Shown: positions 48,081-57,598, counted from the stretch's first letter. The stretch is DNA of 64,000 nucleotides from an uncultured SAR116 cluster alpha proteobacterium (GCA_902524215.1 CABZCK010000002.1:1-64000), one strand, 5' to 3'. Numbers and translations are program-made. The notes: generated by a model not told the origin, from the letters alone.

Positions 48081-48876
48081 AAACATTGTACTTTGCGAAA
48101 CAGATAATAGAGGAATTGCAAATGTTCATTTAAACAGACCTCATAAAAATAATGCTTACAATGGGGAAATGATTGAGAGATTACTAGAAGTTTTTGAAGG
48201 ACTAAGTTCTGAAAAAACTCTAAAAGCTGTAGTAATAAGAGGTAATGGAAAACATTTTCAAGCTGGAGCAGATTTAGAATGGTTAAAGGAAATAGGAAAA
48301 TTAACAAAAGATGAAAATTTTATAGTCTCTAAAAAAACAGCTTTAGCGATAAAAAGTCTAACAGTGTTTCCTCGACCCGTAATTTCTATAGTTCATGGTG
48401 GTTGCTTTGGTGGTGGGACAGGAATTGTAGCTGCATCTGATATTGTAATAGCAGAAACGAAATCAATTTTTTCAATATCGGAAACTCGTTGGGGTGTGAT
48501 GGCAGGTATAATAATACCTCAACTAAATAAATCTATTGGAGTAAGAAATGTTAGAAGATATGCAATTTCTTCTGAGAGGTTTAATGCAGATGAAGCCAAA
48601 AGAATTGGTTTAGTTCATGAAGTTTTAGATCAACAATTTATTGATGAGAAGTTAGAATCTATTTTAGATCACATTTTACTATGTGGGCCTGAGGCAATTT
48701 ACCAAACAAAAATGAGAGCCTTAAAAGATGCAAATTTAATTTTGAATGAGAAGGAATTTAATGAATTAGTGGAAGAACATTCATTAAAAAGAATGAGCGA
48801 TGAGGCTTTTGAAGGTCTAAATAGTTTTTCTGAAAAAAGATCTCCTTCTTGGTACCCAAAAATAAAGGATAATTGA
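48067..48876 (+). CDS. Enoyl-CoA hydratase/isomerase family, methylglutaconyl-CoA hydratase-like
   Basis: Crotonase-fold protein of 269 aa. Oxyanion-hole segments are NGKHFQAGADLEWLKEI and GGCFGGGTGIVAASD; the AGADLxWxK pattern is typical of methylglutaconyl-CoA and isohexenylglutaconyl-CoA hydratases. This hints at a branched or dicarboxylic acyl-CoA substrate. The ISETRWGV segment occupies the place of the catalytic Glu loop. Start ATGATG overlaps the preceding unknown gene; the lyase gene follows one base later. Exact substrate unknown. Confidence 0.85.
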   Translation: MMTDKNIVLCETDNRGIANVHLNRPHKNNAYNGEMIERLLEVFEGLSSEKTLKAVVIRGNGKHFQAGADLEWLKEIGKLTKDENFIVSKKTALAIKSLTVFPRPVISIVHGGCFGGGTGIVAASDIVIAETKSIFSISETRWGVMAGIIIPQLNKSIGVRNVRRYAISSERFNADEAKRIGLVHEVLDQQFIDEKLESILDHILLCGPEAIYQTKMRALKDANLILNEKEFNELVEEHSLKRMSDEAFEGLNSFSEKRSPSWYPKIKDN

Positions 48877-48877
48877 T

Positions 48878-50227
48878 ATGTCTTCATTAGTTATAAATTC
48901 AAAAATCTGGGGCGAAATGTTTGGTACTAGAGAAATGTCATACATTTTTTCAGATAAAAAAACTATACAATATTACCTCGAAGTTGAAGCTGCACTCGCT
49001 CGAGTTCAATCAAGATTAGGAATAATTCCTAAATCTTGTGGTTTAGAAATTTCAAAGGTTGCCAAAACAGATTGGATTGACTGGAAATTATTAGAAAAAA
49101 GAACATCTATTGTAGGCTATCCAATTTTACCATTAGTTGAACAATTAAGCTTAAAAGTGAAAAAGAACCTTGGGCAATACTGTCATTGGGGAGCAACAAC
49201 ACAAGATATAATGGACACAGCTGATGTTTTACAAATTAGAGATGCCTTATCAATATTATCATCTGACTTAGTTGGGATAAAAAAAGCTTTAAAAAAACTT
49301 GTAAAAAAATATATTAACACTCCAATGTCTGGAAGAACTCATTTACAGCATGCCTTACCCACTTCTTTTGGTTATAAATGTAGCACATGGTTATCTGGTA
49401 TTGAAAGGCATATTGATAGAATTTCACAAATAAAAGAGAGATTATTTTACGTTTCTTTTTTTGGAGCTGCAGGAACTCTTGCCTCTTTAGGAGAGAAAAA
49501 TGGGCTAAAGACAAAAAACGGACTTGCTAAAGAATTAAAATTAAAATCTCCAGATGTGAGTTGGCATTCGATTAGAGATAATTTTTGTGAGTTATCATCT
49601 TGGATTTCTCTAGTTAGTGCATCATTAGGTAAAATTGCTTATGATGTTATGCTAATGATGCAAACCGAAGTGCAAGAGGTTAATGAGCCTTTTATTCACG
49701 GCAGGGGTTCGTCTTCTACTATGCCACAAAAAAGAAATCCAATTTCATCTGAAGTAATTCTAGCTTGTTCTAAACTTTTAAGAGAACATCACTCTGCTAT
49801 GCTTGATAGTATGGTATTAGATCATGAAAGAGCAACTGGTCAATGGCATTTGGAGTGGTACACATTACCTAAAATGTTTATAATTGCTTCTTCTTCATTT
49901 CGATGCTCAAGAGAATTACTAGAAGGAATTCAAGTTGACAAAAATAAAATGATAAATAATTTAAATCAAACTAACGGACTAATTTTAGCCGAATCTGTAA
50001 TGATGACAATTGCTCCAAAACTTGGAAGACAAATAGCTCATGATCTCGTATATGATTGCTGTAGAAAATCAATAACTGATAAAATAAGTTTGCTTGAAGC
50101 ACTAATGATGGATAAAAATATATCTAAAAATTTCAGAAAGGAAGAAATAGAATTTTGTTTAAATCCTAAAAATTATCTTGGTGCCGCGCCAAGAATGGCA
50201 GAGGAACTTTTAAAAAAAATTAAATGA
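48878..50227 (+). CDS. Fumarase/aspartase-superfamily lyase, PcaB/adenylosuccinate lyase-like
   Basis: Tetrameric lyase or cycloisomerase of 449 aa. The superfamily signature GRGSSSTMPQKRNP is intact, with SGRTHLQHALPTSFG and CHWGATTQDIMDT in the two other active-site regions. The pattern is closest to 3-carboxy-cis,cis-muconate cycloisomerase (PcaB) and related catabolic lyases. It is very unlikely to be the housekeeping purB because it lies in an acyl-CoA operon. If PcaB-like, protocatechuate from pobA 5 kb away could be linked, but no pcaGH or pcaC is seen. Confidence 0.82.
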   Translation: MSSLVINSKIWGEMFGTREMSYIFSDKKTIQYYLEVEAALARVQSRLGIIPKSCGLEISKVAKTDWIDWKLLEKRTSIVGYPILPLVEQLSLKVKKNLGQYCHWGATTQDIMDTADVLQIRDALSILSSDLVGIKKALKKLVKKYINTPMSGRTHLQHALPTSFGYKCSTWLSGIERHIDRISQIKERLFYVSFFGAAGTLASLGEKNGLKTKNGLAKELKLKSPDVSWHSIRDNFCELSSWISLVSASLGKIAYDVMLMMQTEVQEVNEPFIHGRGSSSTMPQKRNPISSEVILACSKLLREHHSAMLDSMVLDHERATGQWHLEWYTLPKMFIIASSSFRCSRELLEGIQVDKNKMINNLNQTNGLILAESVMMTIAPKLGRQIAHDLVYDCCRKSITDKISLLEALMMDKNISKNFRKEEIEFCLNPKNYLGAAPRMAEELLKKIK

Positions 50228-50649
50228 AAAACTCTTTAAACAAAAATGATTTTTATAATTTTTTAAGTGAGGCTTTTCCTCAAGTTTCAAGTCTTTTTGA
50301 AATTAGAAATTTGACTCCAGGAAATGTTTCCTTAGAGATGACTATCAACCATGAACATTTAAGACCAGGTAATACTATATCTGGACCTACAATGTTTCTA
50401 TTAGCAGATGTAAGTTTTTATTTATCAATTTTATCTAAAATAGGCCCTGAGAGCTTAGCAGTTACAACTAATTGTTCTATTGATTTTTTAAGAAAACCAT
50501 CTGAAAAAAATTTATATAGTGAAAATAGAATTTTAAAAATTGGCAAATCTTTATGCGTGGGAGATGTTTTAATATATTCCGTTGATCTGAAAGAACCTGT
50601 AGCTCATGCGTCGTTAACCTATTCTATTCCTCCCAAAAAATCTTTTTAA
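50224..50649 (+). CDS. PaaI-type hot-dog thioesterase
   Basis: Single hot-dog protein of 141 aa that probably hydrolyses an acyl- or aryl-CoA thioester. Family features: RPGNTISGPTMFLLADVSFYL, where the helix usually carries HGG..A.LAD, followed by AVTTNCSIDFLRKP and a final strand AHASLTYSIP. The usual catalytic acidic residue is kept as the Asp in LLADVS. Start overlaps the lyase stop in ATGA, showing translational coupling. Role in the operon could be release or proofreading of a CoA intermediate. Confidence 0.8.
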   Translation: MKNSLNKNDFYNFLSEAFPQVSSLFEIRNLTPGNVSLEMTINHEHLRPGNTISGPTMFLLADVSFYLSILSKIGPESLAVTTNCSIDFLRKPSEKNLYSENRILKIGKSLCVGDVLIYSVDLKEPVAHASLTYSIPPKKSF

Positions 50650-50699
50650 AAAGCAAAAATTCTGTTACGTTTTTATTAGATTAAATATTGGAGTTTTAG

Positions 50700-51509
50700 A
50701 TGAGCTTTGTGGAAACGGAAACAAATGGTCAGATTTTTACAATCAGATTGAATAGACCTGAAAGATTAAATGCGCTTAGCACTGTTATTAGAGAGGGAAT
50801 GGCTGAAGCTTTTACAAAGTTTCATAATGATAATAATTTAGAAGTTGCTATTTTGACTGGTACTGGAAGAGGTTTTTGCGCAGGCGAAGACATGAAAGAA
50901 TCTTTAGACAGAGGAATAGCTGGATCTCCAAAAGAAATGGTTAAAAAAGATTTAACAAACCCTTTTCAAGATGGAATTTTACAAAAGCCTGTAATAGCAG
51001 CAGTAAATGGTTTTGCAATGGGAGGAGGTTTCATGCTTGTTGAAAGATGTGACTTAAGAATTGCAGTGAAAGAAGCTATTTTTGAAATGTCTGAGGCAAA
51101 AAGATGGTTGTTGGGAGGATATAATCACGGTCACTATGGTAACTTACCACATCCAGTAGCTACTGAAATGGCTTTTGGTTATAGAATAAATGCAGAAAGA
51201 ATGTATCAAGTAGGTTTTGTTAATAGGCTTGTTGACCAAGAAAATTTAATGGAAGAAGCGCATTCAATGGCAAAGCATCTTCTTTCACTTCCACCAGCCT
51301 CAAGAGTTAATACTTTGTACATGATGAAACATATGGCACCTAAACTTCCTTCAAATATAACAAATTTAGCAGAAAAACTTCACCTTCATGGTGATACCGA
51401 AGATCGTATGGAAAGCAGAAGAGCTTTTGCTGAAAAAAGAGAACCAAATTATAAGGGATGGTTAAACCCAGATGACAGATACAATATGCCAAAGTTAGAG
51501 GAAGAATAA
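50700..51509 (+). CDS. Enoyl-CoA hydratase/isomerase family protein
   Basis: Second crotonase of the operon, 269 aa. Oxyanion-hole segments are GRGFCAGEDMKESLDRG and GFAMGGGFMLVERCDLRIA. The central loop MSEAKRWLLGGYNHGHYGNLPHP is unusual, rich in Gly and His, and lacks the standard PE.xLG pattern with the second catalytic Glu, so the reaction may not be simple hydration. It follows the thioesterase after 50 bases and precedes the CoA transferase by 13. Only modestly similar to the crotonase at 48067. Confidence 0.85.
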   Translation: MSFVETETNGQIFTIRLNRPERLNALSTVIREGMAEAFTKFHNDNNLEVAILTGTGRGFCAGEDMKESLDRGIAGSPKEMVKKDLTNPFQDGILQKPVIAAVNGFAMGGGFMLVERCDLRIAVKEAIFEMSEAKRWLLGGYNHGHYGNLPHPVATEMAFGYRINAERMYQVGFVNRLVDQENLMEEAHSMAKHLLSLPPASRVNTLYMMKHMAPKLPSNITNLAEKLHLHGDTEDRMESRRAFAEKREPNYKGWLNPDDRYNMPKLEEE

Positions 51510-51522
51510 AATAGGTCATAAA

Positions 51523-52734
51523 ATGAATGCAATTAATGGAGCTTTATCAGGGTTAAAAATAGTGGCTTGTTCTACAGCCCAAGCTGGAACTGTGCCATAT
51601 ATGCTCATGGCAGATTTAGGAGCAGATGTGATAAAAATTGAAACACCTGTCAAAGGAGATAATAATCGTAAATCAGGTTATTTATTTGGAGAAACTAGTT
51701 CTTTTTTTGAAACAAACAATCGTGGTGTTAAGAGTTTAACTTTAAATCTTAAATCTGAAAAAGGTCAAAAAATTTTACATAAACTTGTAAAAGAAGCCGA
51801 TATCTTTGGACAAAATTTCAGACCAGGTGTAGCAAAAAAACTTAATTTTGATTATGAAACACTAGAAAAAATTAACCCTAAAATCATCTACGCATCTGTT
51901 TCAGCCTATGGTCCTGACGCGCCGGATGGTCATTTGCCAGGCACTGATGCTGTCGGACAAGCACTAAGCGGAATTGCTGAAGCTTATTCTATACCAGGGA
52001 ACAATTTGAGAACTGGAGTTGCGTCTGTAGCTGACGAAACCTGTGCAATTTTAACTTTTGGAGGAATACTTGCCGCATATATTAATGCGCAAAAGACAGG
52101 TAAGGGCCAAAAACTAGAAACTTCACTAGTTGGAAGCGCATTCAGATTACAGGGCTGGACTATGACAACTGCAATGTGGAGTAATAAACCTCCAATTACT
52201 GGCGCTAGGATAAATGGAACAAGAGAACGTCCTGGTATTGCAGCTTGTTTTAATGACAAACATGGCAAACCTTTTGCTCTTCAGTTAGAACCTAACAGTT
52301 GGTTAGATGCTATGAATGTTTTAGGCTTTAAAGACAAATTAGAAAGGGATGGTCTATTAGATTTAGGGTTGGCATTTGTATCAGAAGATAAAAAAACCGA
52401 GATCTTAGATAAACTAGCAGAACTCTTTTCAACTAAAGAAAGAGATCACTGGATTTCAATATTGAGAAACGCTGACAAAATTTCAACCCATGTAAATACA
52501 ATGTTAGAAGCATCATCTGATCCAAATATAGTAAATAATAATTATGTAACTGAAGTTTGGTATCCTGAATTAAATAAAAGTTTGAAAGTACATGGAACTC
52601 CATGGAAGTTTTCTAAAACTCCTGCAAATATTAAAAGAGCTCCTAAACTTGGTGAACACAATTCAGAAATTCTTAAAAAGTTAGGATATACAGATAATGA
52701 AATTGAAAATTTAACAAACGAAAAAATTATTTAA
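51523..52734 (+). CDS. Family III CoA transferase (CaiB/BaiF)
   Basis: A 403-residue CoA transferase with LKIVACSTAQAGTVPYMLMADLG in the CoA-binding N-terminal part, GADVIKIETP, NFRPGVAKKLNFDY, the GTDAVGQALSGIAEAY block and a candidate catalytic Asp in GVASVADETCA. It ends with APKLGEHNSEILKKLGY, as family members do. It probably activates the carboxylic acid handled by the upstream crotonases and lyase. The 3' end overlaps the gamma-carbonic anhydrase-like gene by 8 bases. Confidence 0.87.
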   Translation: MNAINGALSGLKIVACSTAQAGTVPYMLMADLGADVIKIETPVKGDNNRKSGYLFGETSSFFETNNRGVKSLTLNLKSEKGQKILHKLVKEADIFGQNFRPGVAKKLNFDYETLEKINPKIIYASVSAYGPDAPDGHLPGTDAVGQALSGIAEAYSIPGNNLRTGVASVADETCAILTFGGILAAYINAQKTGKGQKLETSLVGSAFRLQGWTMTTAMWSNKPPITGARINGTRERPGIAACFNDKHGKPFALQLEPNSWLDAMNVLGFKDKLERDGLLDLGLAFVSEDKKTEILDKLAELFSTKERDHWISILRNADKISTHVNTMLEASSDPNIVNNNYVTEVWYPELNKSLKVHGTPWKFSKTPANIKRAPKLGEHNSEILKKLGYTDNEIENLTNEKII

Positions 52735-53257
52735 TTTCTTCAAGCTCTTTTATAAACTTTTTAAAATTATCTACATAGTGCTTAGATGATCTAGTCATAT
52801 CTTTTATCATTTCAGGACTTAATTCTCTTACTGCTTTAGCTGGAGAGCCTATAATTAACATACCATCAGGAAATTCTTTGTTTTCAGTAACTAAAGCCCC
52901 TGCTCCAACAAGACAATTATTTCCAATTTTTGCATTGTTAAGAATAGTTGCTCCCATTCCTACCAAAGAATTATTTCCAATAGTACAACCGTGAATTATT
53001 GCATTATGGCCTATAGTACAATTATTTCCAATTGTGACAGGAGTATTTGGATCAACATGAATAATTGTATTTTCTTGAATATTAGTTTCATTTCCTATTT
53101 TTATGAGATCATTATCACCTCTTAAAACCGAACCAAACCAAATTCCAACATCCTGACCTAGAATAACATTACCTATAACATGTGCATCTGGTGCCACCCA
53201 ATAAGAACCTTCGGAAGGTAATTGAGGCTCTTTTTTTCCTAAATTGTAAATCGGCAT
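52727..53257 (-). CDS. Gamma-carbonic anhydrase-like hexapeptide-repeat protein
   Basis: Left-handed beta-helix protein of 176 aa (YrdA/PaaY/CaiE group). Hexapeptide repeats run through IGNVILGQDVGIW to IGNNCLVGAGALV. Metal-ligand histidines appear in TIIHVDP and GHNAIIHGC. I chose ATG 53257, preceded by SD GGGAGA; an upstream in-frame start at 53320 would add 21 residues not found in the family. PaaY-type members act as thioesterases or carbonic anhydrases; activity cannot be told here. Confidence 0.87.
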   Translation of the reverse strand: MPIYNLGKKEPQLPSEGSYWVAPDAHVIGNVILGQDVGIWFGSVLRGDNDLIKIGNETNIQENTIIHVDPNTPVTIGNNCTIGHNAIIHGCTIGNNSLVGMGATILNNAKIGNNCLVGAGALVTENKEFPDGMLIIGSPAKAVRELSPEMIKDMTRSSKHYVDNFKKFIKELEEIK

Positions 53258-53420
53258 TTTTTCTCCCTGATAATTATATTTAATACTAATTATTAATTCA
53301 TTAATTAATTCGATCAACAAGGATAATTATTGTCAAGAAAAGAAAATATTTTATGCTATAATTGAATTGTTTTTTATGTATATTCAAATATGCTTTTTTT
53401 CTAATTATTATTAAAATAAT

Positions 53421-54590
53421 TTAAAACGGTAATCCAACGTAATTTTCGGCAAATGATTTTTGAGCGACTTCTGAATTTTCTAAATATTCAATTTCAGTCT
53501 CTTGCATTTTTTGGTCAAAATCAGACTGATTGGGAAATTTATGAAAAGTTACTGTCATCCACCAACTAAATCTAATGGCTTTCCAAACTCTATTTAATGC
53601 TCGTTTTGAATATTTAGATAAAACCGTTTTATTTTTTTCTTGGTAATATTCTTCTAAGGTCTCAACTAAATAGTTTACATCTGAAAAAGCTAAATTTAGT
53701 CCCTTTGCACCCGTAGGTGGAACTATATGAGCAGCATCTCCAACTAAAAATAAATTTCCATAACTCATTGGTTCTACCACAAATGATCTTAGAGGAGCTA
53801 GTGACTTCTCTATAGATGGACCTGTTACGAGATTTTCTAAACATTCTTCTGGTAATCTTTTTTTTATTTCATTCCAGAAACGATCATCACTCCATTCAGT
53901 AGTTTTTTCGTCAATTGAAGTTTGGATATAATATCTACTTAAATTTTCATTCCGCATAGAAGCCAGAGCAAAACCCGTTTTATGGTTTGCATAAATTAAT
54001 TCTTCGCTAATTGGAGGTGTTTCAGATAAAATTCCCAACCATGCAAAAGGGTAGACTCTCTCAAAGGTTTTAATTTTTTCTTTAGGAATTGTATTTCTTG
54101 AAACACCATGAAATCCATCACAACCTATTATAAAATCCGCATTAATTTTTGTTTCTTTATCAAAGATCTTGCATGTAACGTATGGATTACTTCTTTCAAT
54201 TTCATGAATTTTTACATCTTTAACTGAATTAAAAACTTTACCATTATTTTTTTCTCTTAACTCATATAGATCTTTTGTCACTTCTGTTTGACCATAGACA
54301 GTAACTTTTTGATTAATCAATTTTTTAAAATCCATTCTAAATCCACGATTTTTTAAAGACAAAAAAATGCCATCATGAGAAAAACCTTCATCCTTTATCC
54401 TTTTGAAAATTCCTGCCTTTTTAAGTAATTTTATAGTTCCTTCTTCTAAAACTCCTGCTCTTATTCTAGATAACACATGTTTTTTAGTGTGTTTTTCCAA
54501 AACTAAACAATCAATATTAATATCACTTAAAAGTTGCGACAATAGTAATCCTGAAGGCCCTCCTCCAATGATAAGAACTTGAGTTCTCAT
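53421..54590 (-). CDS. pobA: 4-hydroxybenzoate 3-monooxygenase
   Basis: FAD/NADPH hydroxylase that turns 4-hydroxybenzoate into protocatechuate. The 389-residue protein has the FAD fingerprint VLIIGGGPSGLLLSQLL, the PobA hallmark SRIRAGVLEEGTIKLLKKAG, the DG motif IIGCDGFHGVSR and the GD motif LVGDAAHIVPPTGAKGLNLA. Length equals that of Pseudomonas PobA (394 aa). It lies 122 bases downstream of the TRAP dctPQM on the same strand, which may import 4-hydroxybenzoate or a related acid. The protocatechuate ring-cleavage genes are not in the window. Confidence 0.92.
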   Translation of the reverse strand: MRTQVLIIGGGPSGLLLSQLLSDINIDCLVLEKHTKKHVLSRIRAGVLEEGTIKLLKKAGIFKRIKDEGFSHDGIFLSLKNRGFRMDFKKLINQKVTVYGQTEVTKDLYELREKNNGKVFNSVKDVKIHEIERSNPYVTCKIFDKETKINADFIIGCDGFHGVSRNTIPKEKIKTFERVYPFAWLGILSETPPISEELIYANHKTGFALASMRNENLSRYYIQTSIDEKTTEWSDDRFWNEIKKRLPEECLENLVTGPSIEKSLAPLRSFVVEPMSYGNLFLVGDAAHIVPPTGAKGLNLAFSDVNYLVETLEEYYQEKNKTVLSKYSKRALNRVWKAIRFSWWMTVTFHKFPNQSDFDQKMQETEIEYLENSEVAQKSFAENYVGLPF

Positions 54591-54712
54591 AAAAATATCC
54601 AGTAAATTTTATTTTTTAATAACAAAAACATATATGAGAATTATAATAAATGAATGTTTTATTAAAAATCAAATTGAATTAAAAAATTAATTTCAAATTT
54701 TTGTTACATTTG

Positions 54713-56032
54713 TTAATAAAAAGCCCATAACATTATTAGAGTAATACTTGGGAATGAAAATAATAGTATTATTCTGATTATATCACTTAACAAAAAGGGT
54801 ATAACGCCTTTAAAAGTATCAATTATAGGTACATCCTTAGCCATTTTATTAATTATAAATACATTTAGTCCAACAGGTGGAGTTATTAAACCAACTTCAA
54901 CAACAACTAGAGTTAATATTCCAAACCAAATTGCTGTTTCTTCTGGAGATAATCCAAAATCAAGTGACATTACTAAAGGAAAAAAAACTGGAATTGTTAA
55001 TAATATCATTGCTAAGCTATCCATCAAACATCCTAAAAACAGATATAAAATCATAATACAAGCAACAACTATTAGAGGTTCTAAATTATTTTCTTTAGAA
55101 AATTCAGTTAATAAATTTGGAAGCTGAGTTAAAGCAATAAAAGAATTAAAAAATTCTGCACCTAATAAAACAAAAAATATCATTCCTGTTGTAACTGCTG
55201 TACTTTCAATAACCTCAATAAATGACTTTATGTTAAATGATTTATTTGTAATGGCTATAATACCGGTTCCTGCAGCACCAATTGCAGCACCTTCAGTAGG
55301 TGTAAAAAAACCCATGTAAATACCACCAATCATTACAACAAAGATCAAGATTATATGCCAAATATTTTTAAATAAATACATACGGTCTTTCCAAGGAACT
55401 CTATCTTTAATAGGTCCAGAATTTTGGTTTAATCTGACATATAAACTAATTGCAACTATATAACCTAAGGCAGCAAGTAAACCAGGTATGAAAGCGCATA
55501 AAAACATTTTAGCTATGTTTTGTTCAGTCAGAATAGAATAGATTATTAATATAACTGAAGGAGGAATTAAAATGCCTAGAGTTCCCCCTGCAGCTAATGC
55601 ACCAGTACTTAGTGCTCCTGAATACCCTAATCTTCTTAATTCTGGCAAAGCTACTTTTCCCATGGTTGCTGCAGTCGCCAATGATGATCCACAAATTGCT
55701 CCAAACCCAGCACATGCTCCAACGGCAGCCATGGCAACGCCCCCTTTTCTATGTCCTAAACATGCACCAGCAAACTTAAACAATGCTTCACTCATACCAG
55801 CTTTGGATGCAAAGTTACCCATAAGTAAAAAAAGTGGAATTACTGAAAGAGAGTAATTTGAAAATAAATGCCATGCACTTGTCTTAGCCAGAGACATAAC
55901 AGGAAGCCATCCTGTAATTAAAATTGTACCAGTACATCCAACTAATAACATAGCTAAACCAATAGGAACTCTGAATGCTAAAAGTGAAAATAGAATTGGG
56001 AAAGCTAGAATACCAAGAATATATTTGTCCAT
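54713..56032 (-). CDS. dctM: TRAP transporter large permease DctM (system 2)
   Basis: Large membrane subunit of 439 aa with about twelve helices. Family blocks are LAFRVPIGLAMLLVG at the N-terminus, GILIPPSVILIIYSILTEQ, FFTPTEGAAIGAAGTG and EVGLITPPVGLNVFIINKMAK. It is distinct from the DctM at 37983, so this is an independent transporter. Two bases separate it from dctQ. The downstream neighbour pobA suggests an aromatic acid substrate, by inference only. Confidence 0.93.
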   Translation of the reverse strand: MDKYILGILAFPILFSLLAFRVPIGLAMLLVGCTGTILITGWLPVMSLAKTSAWHLFSNYSLSVIPLFLLMGNFASKAGMSEALFKFAGACLGHRKGGVAMAAVGACAGFGAICGSSLATAATMGKVALPELRRLGYSGALSTGALAAGGTLGILIPPSVILIIYSILTEQNIAKMFLCAFIPGLLAALGYIVAISLYVRLNQNSGPIKDRVPWKDRMYLFKNIWHIILIFVVMIGGIYMGFFTPTEGAAIGAAGTGIIAITNKSFNIKSFIEVIESTAVTTGMIFFVLLGAEFFNSFIALTQLPNLLTEFSKENNLEPLIVVACIMILYLFLGCLMDSLAMILLTIPVFFPLVMSLDFGLSPEETAIWFGILTLVVVEVGLITPPVGLNVFIINKMAKDVPIIDTFKGVIPFLLSDIIRIILLFSFPSITLIMLWAFY

Positions 56033-56034
56033 GA

Positions 56035-56565
56035 TTAACTTCTCGATAGAATGAATTCACGATAAAATGTGTATAAACAACATGCAGATAGTAATCCAAA
56101 TGAAAATGTCACTGGCAAAAAGGGTATCCAAATTGGGAATTGAAGTAACATAGTTTCTTCTTGATAAAAATACATGTCTTTTGCTCCGAAAAACATCCTC
56201 CAAGTAAAGAACAAGGCTACAAGTCCATAAATAACTGAGCTAATACAATCTAAAAAAGCAATTTTTTTGAAATTTAATTTTGCAGTTATGAAATCTACAA
56301 TAACATTACCTTTTTTTAAATGGCACAAAGGTAAAAAGGAAGATATCGCAATTGCACTACCTATTTCAACCAATTCAAAATCACCTACTAGAGGATTTAA
56401 GAATATAATTCTGCTTAATATCGAAATAAAGTTAATTAAAATAACAATGACAAGAATTATACCTCCTAAAATAGCTAAGATATAAGCTAAATCATATAAA
56501 AAACGACCAAATTTGTCATTTGGTCGTTCTGTAAGTTCATCAATAGGATTATTTGATGAACTCAT
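56035..56565 (-). CDS. dctQ: TRAP transporter small permease DctQ (system 2)
   Basis: Four-helix small subunit, 176 aa, with the conserved CHLKKGNVIVDFITAKL segment after the second helix and a Trp-rich third helix (FFTWRMFFGAKDMYFY). The N-terminal 20 residues are cytoplasmic and charged. It starts four bases after the dctP stop and ends two bases before dctM, so the three are one transcript. No SD is obvious, implying translational coupling to dctP. Confidence 0.86.
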   Translation of the reverse strand: MSSSNNPIDELTERPNDKFGRFLYDLAYILAILGGIILVIVILINFISILSRIIFLNPLVGDFELVEIGSAIAISSFLPLCHLKKGNVIVDFITAKLNFKKIAFLDCISSVIYGLVALFFTWRMFFGAKDMYFYQEETMLLQFPIWIPFLPVTFSFGLLSACCLYTFYREFILSRS

Positions 56566-56569
56566 TTAA

Positions 56570-57598
56570 TTATAGTGATTTTTCATATTTTGAAATTAAG
56601 CTTTTTGCTGTATCTAAAAGTTTTTGAGCGTCTAAACCTTTTTTATTAGTACTCTTAATCCAATCTTCAGTTACTTTTTTTCCAGCAGCTTTCATTTTAG
56701 CTAGTTCTTCACCTTGCAAAGTAAAAAACTGCCCACCAGCATTTACTGCTAATTTTCTTGCAGGAACTTCAAAGCCGTCCCAAAGTTTACCTGCCTCTTT
56801 TGCTAAAGATAAACCTGAATTGTTGTCAATAACCTTTTTTTGCGATGGTGATAAACTCTCATACTTTGCTTTATTCATTATAAATAAAAAAGGTGTTGTA
56901 TATAAACCTCTATTACCCGCAACATTAGTATGTGCTTTTGTTAATTCTTGCAATTTAAATGAAGGCATAATTTCCCAAGGCACAACCATTCCATCAATTA
57001 CACCTTTTGACAATGACGGAGCAACTTTTGGAACTGGCATTCCGACTGGAGTGGCACCCATGCTTTTAAGCATCGTTGTAATTACTCTTGTAGGACCTCT
57101 CATCTTCATACCTTGAAAATCACCAATAGACTTAATCAGCTTATTTTTTGTATGTATCATACCAGGAGCATGCACATGAACTGTTAAAATTTTATAATCT
57201 TTTAGATCTTCTGCTCCTATGGTTTCTACATACTCCTGAACCGCTTGTGATGTTATTACTGATTTTGTTGGCAAAAATGGTAATTCAAAAGCTTCAAGTC
57301 TTGGAAATCTACCTGGTGTATAACCTGCAACTGTCCAAACTATATCAACTACCCCTTCTCTAACTTGATCAACTAGCTGGGGTGGCTTTCCTCCAAGTTG
57401 CATTGAATAATACATCTCAGTTATAATCTCACCATTTGATTCTTTTTTAACTTTTTCTGCCCATGGCAAAACAAATTTTGCATTAGAATTAGCTGGTGCA
57501 GGAACAAATGTATGAAATTTTAAAGTGACCTTATCAGCTAAAGCAGAAAATGAAAAAAAAGTTAATGATAAAATAATCATTTTTATAAATATTTTCAT
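56570..57598 (-). CDS. dctP: TRAP transporter substrate-binding protein DctP (system 2)
   Basis: Periplasmic receptor of 342 aa with signal peptide MKIFIKMIILSLTFFSFSALA. Family features are TLKFHTFVPAPANSN, the substrate-binding Arg in GMKMRGPTRVITTML, PVPKVAPSLSKGVIDGMVVPWEI and a C-terminal helical tail. SD AGGAGG lies 6 bases from the ATG, among the strongest in the window, fitting a highly expressed receptor. Divergent from the extradiol dioxygenase across 112 bases containing two palindromes. Substrate probably an aromatic or related acid, by context. Confidence 0.9.
   Translation of the reverse strand: MKIFIKMIILSLTFFSFSALADKVTLKFHTFVPAPANSNAKFVLPWAEKVKKESNGEIITEMYYSMQLGGKPPQLVDQVREGVVDIVWTVAGYTPGRFPRLEAFELPFLPTKSVITSQAVQEYVETIGAEDLKDYKILTVHVHAPGMIHTKNKLIKSIGDFQGMKMRGPTRVITTMLKSMGATPVGMPVPKVAPSLSKGVIDGMVVPWEIMPSFKLQELTKAHTNVAGNRGLYTTPFLFIMNKAKYESLSPSQKKVIDNNSGLSLAKEAGKLWDGFEVPARKLAVNAGGQFFTLQGEELAKMKAAGKKVTEDWIKSTNKKGLDAQKLLDTAKSLISKYEKSL

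Noticed and set aside
47894..48307. Minus-strand open frame of 137 codons opposite the unknown protein and the crotonase
   Set aside because: Phe/Leu-rich complement of AT-rich coding sequence; the plus-strand frames are linked in an operon with overlapping ends.
54640..54712. Terminator after the second dctM gene
   Set aside because: The AAATTGAATTAA / TTAATTTCAAATTT pairing needs bulges, is entirely A/T and has only a short T run; not distinguishable from background.
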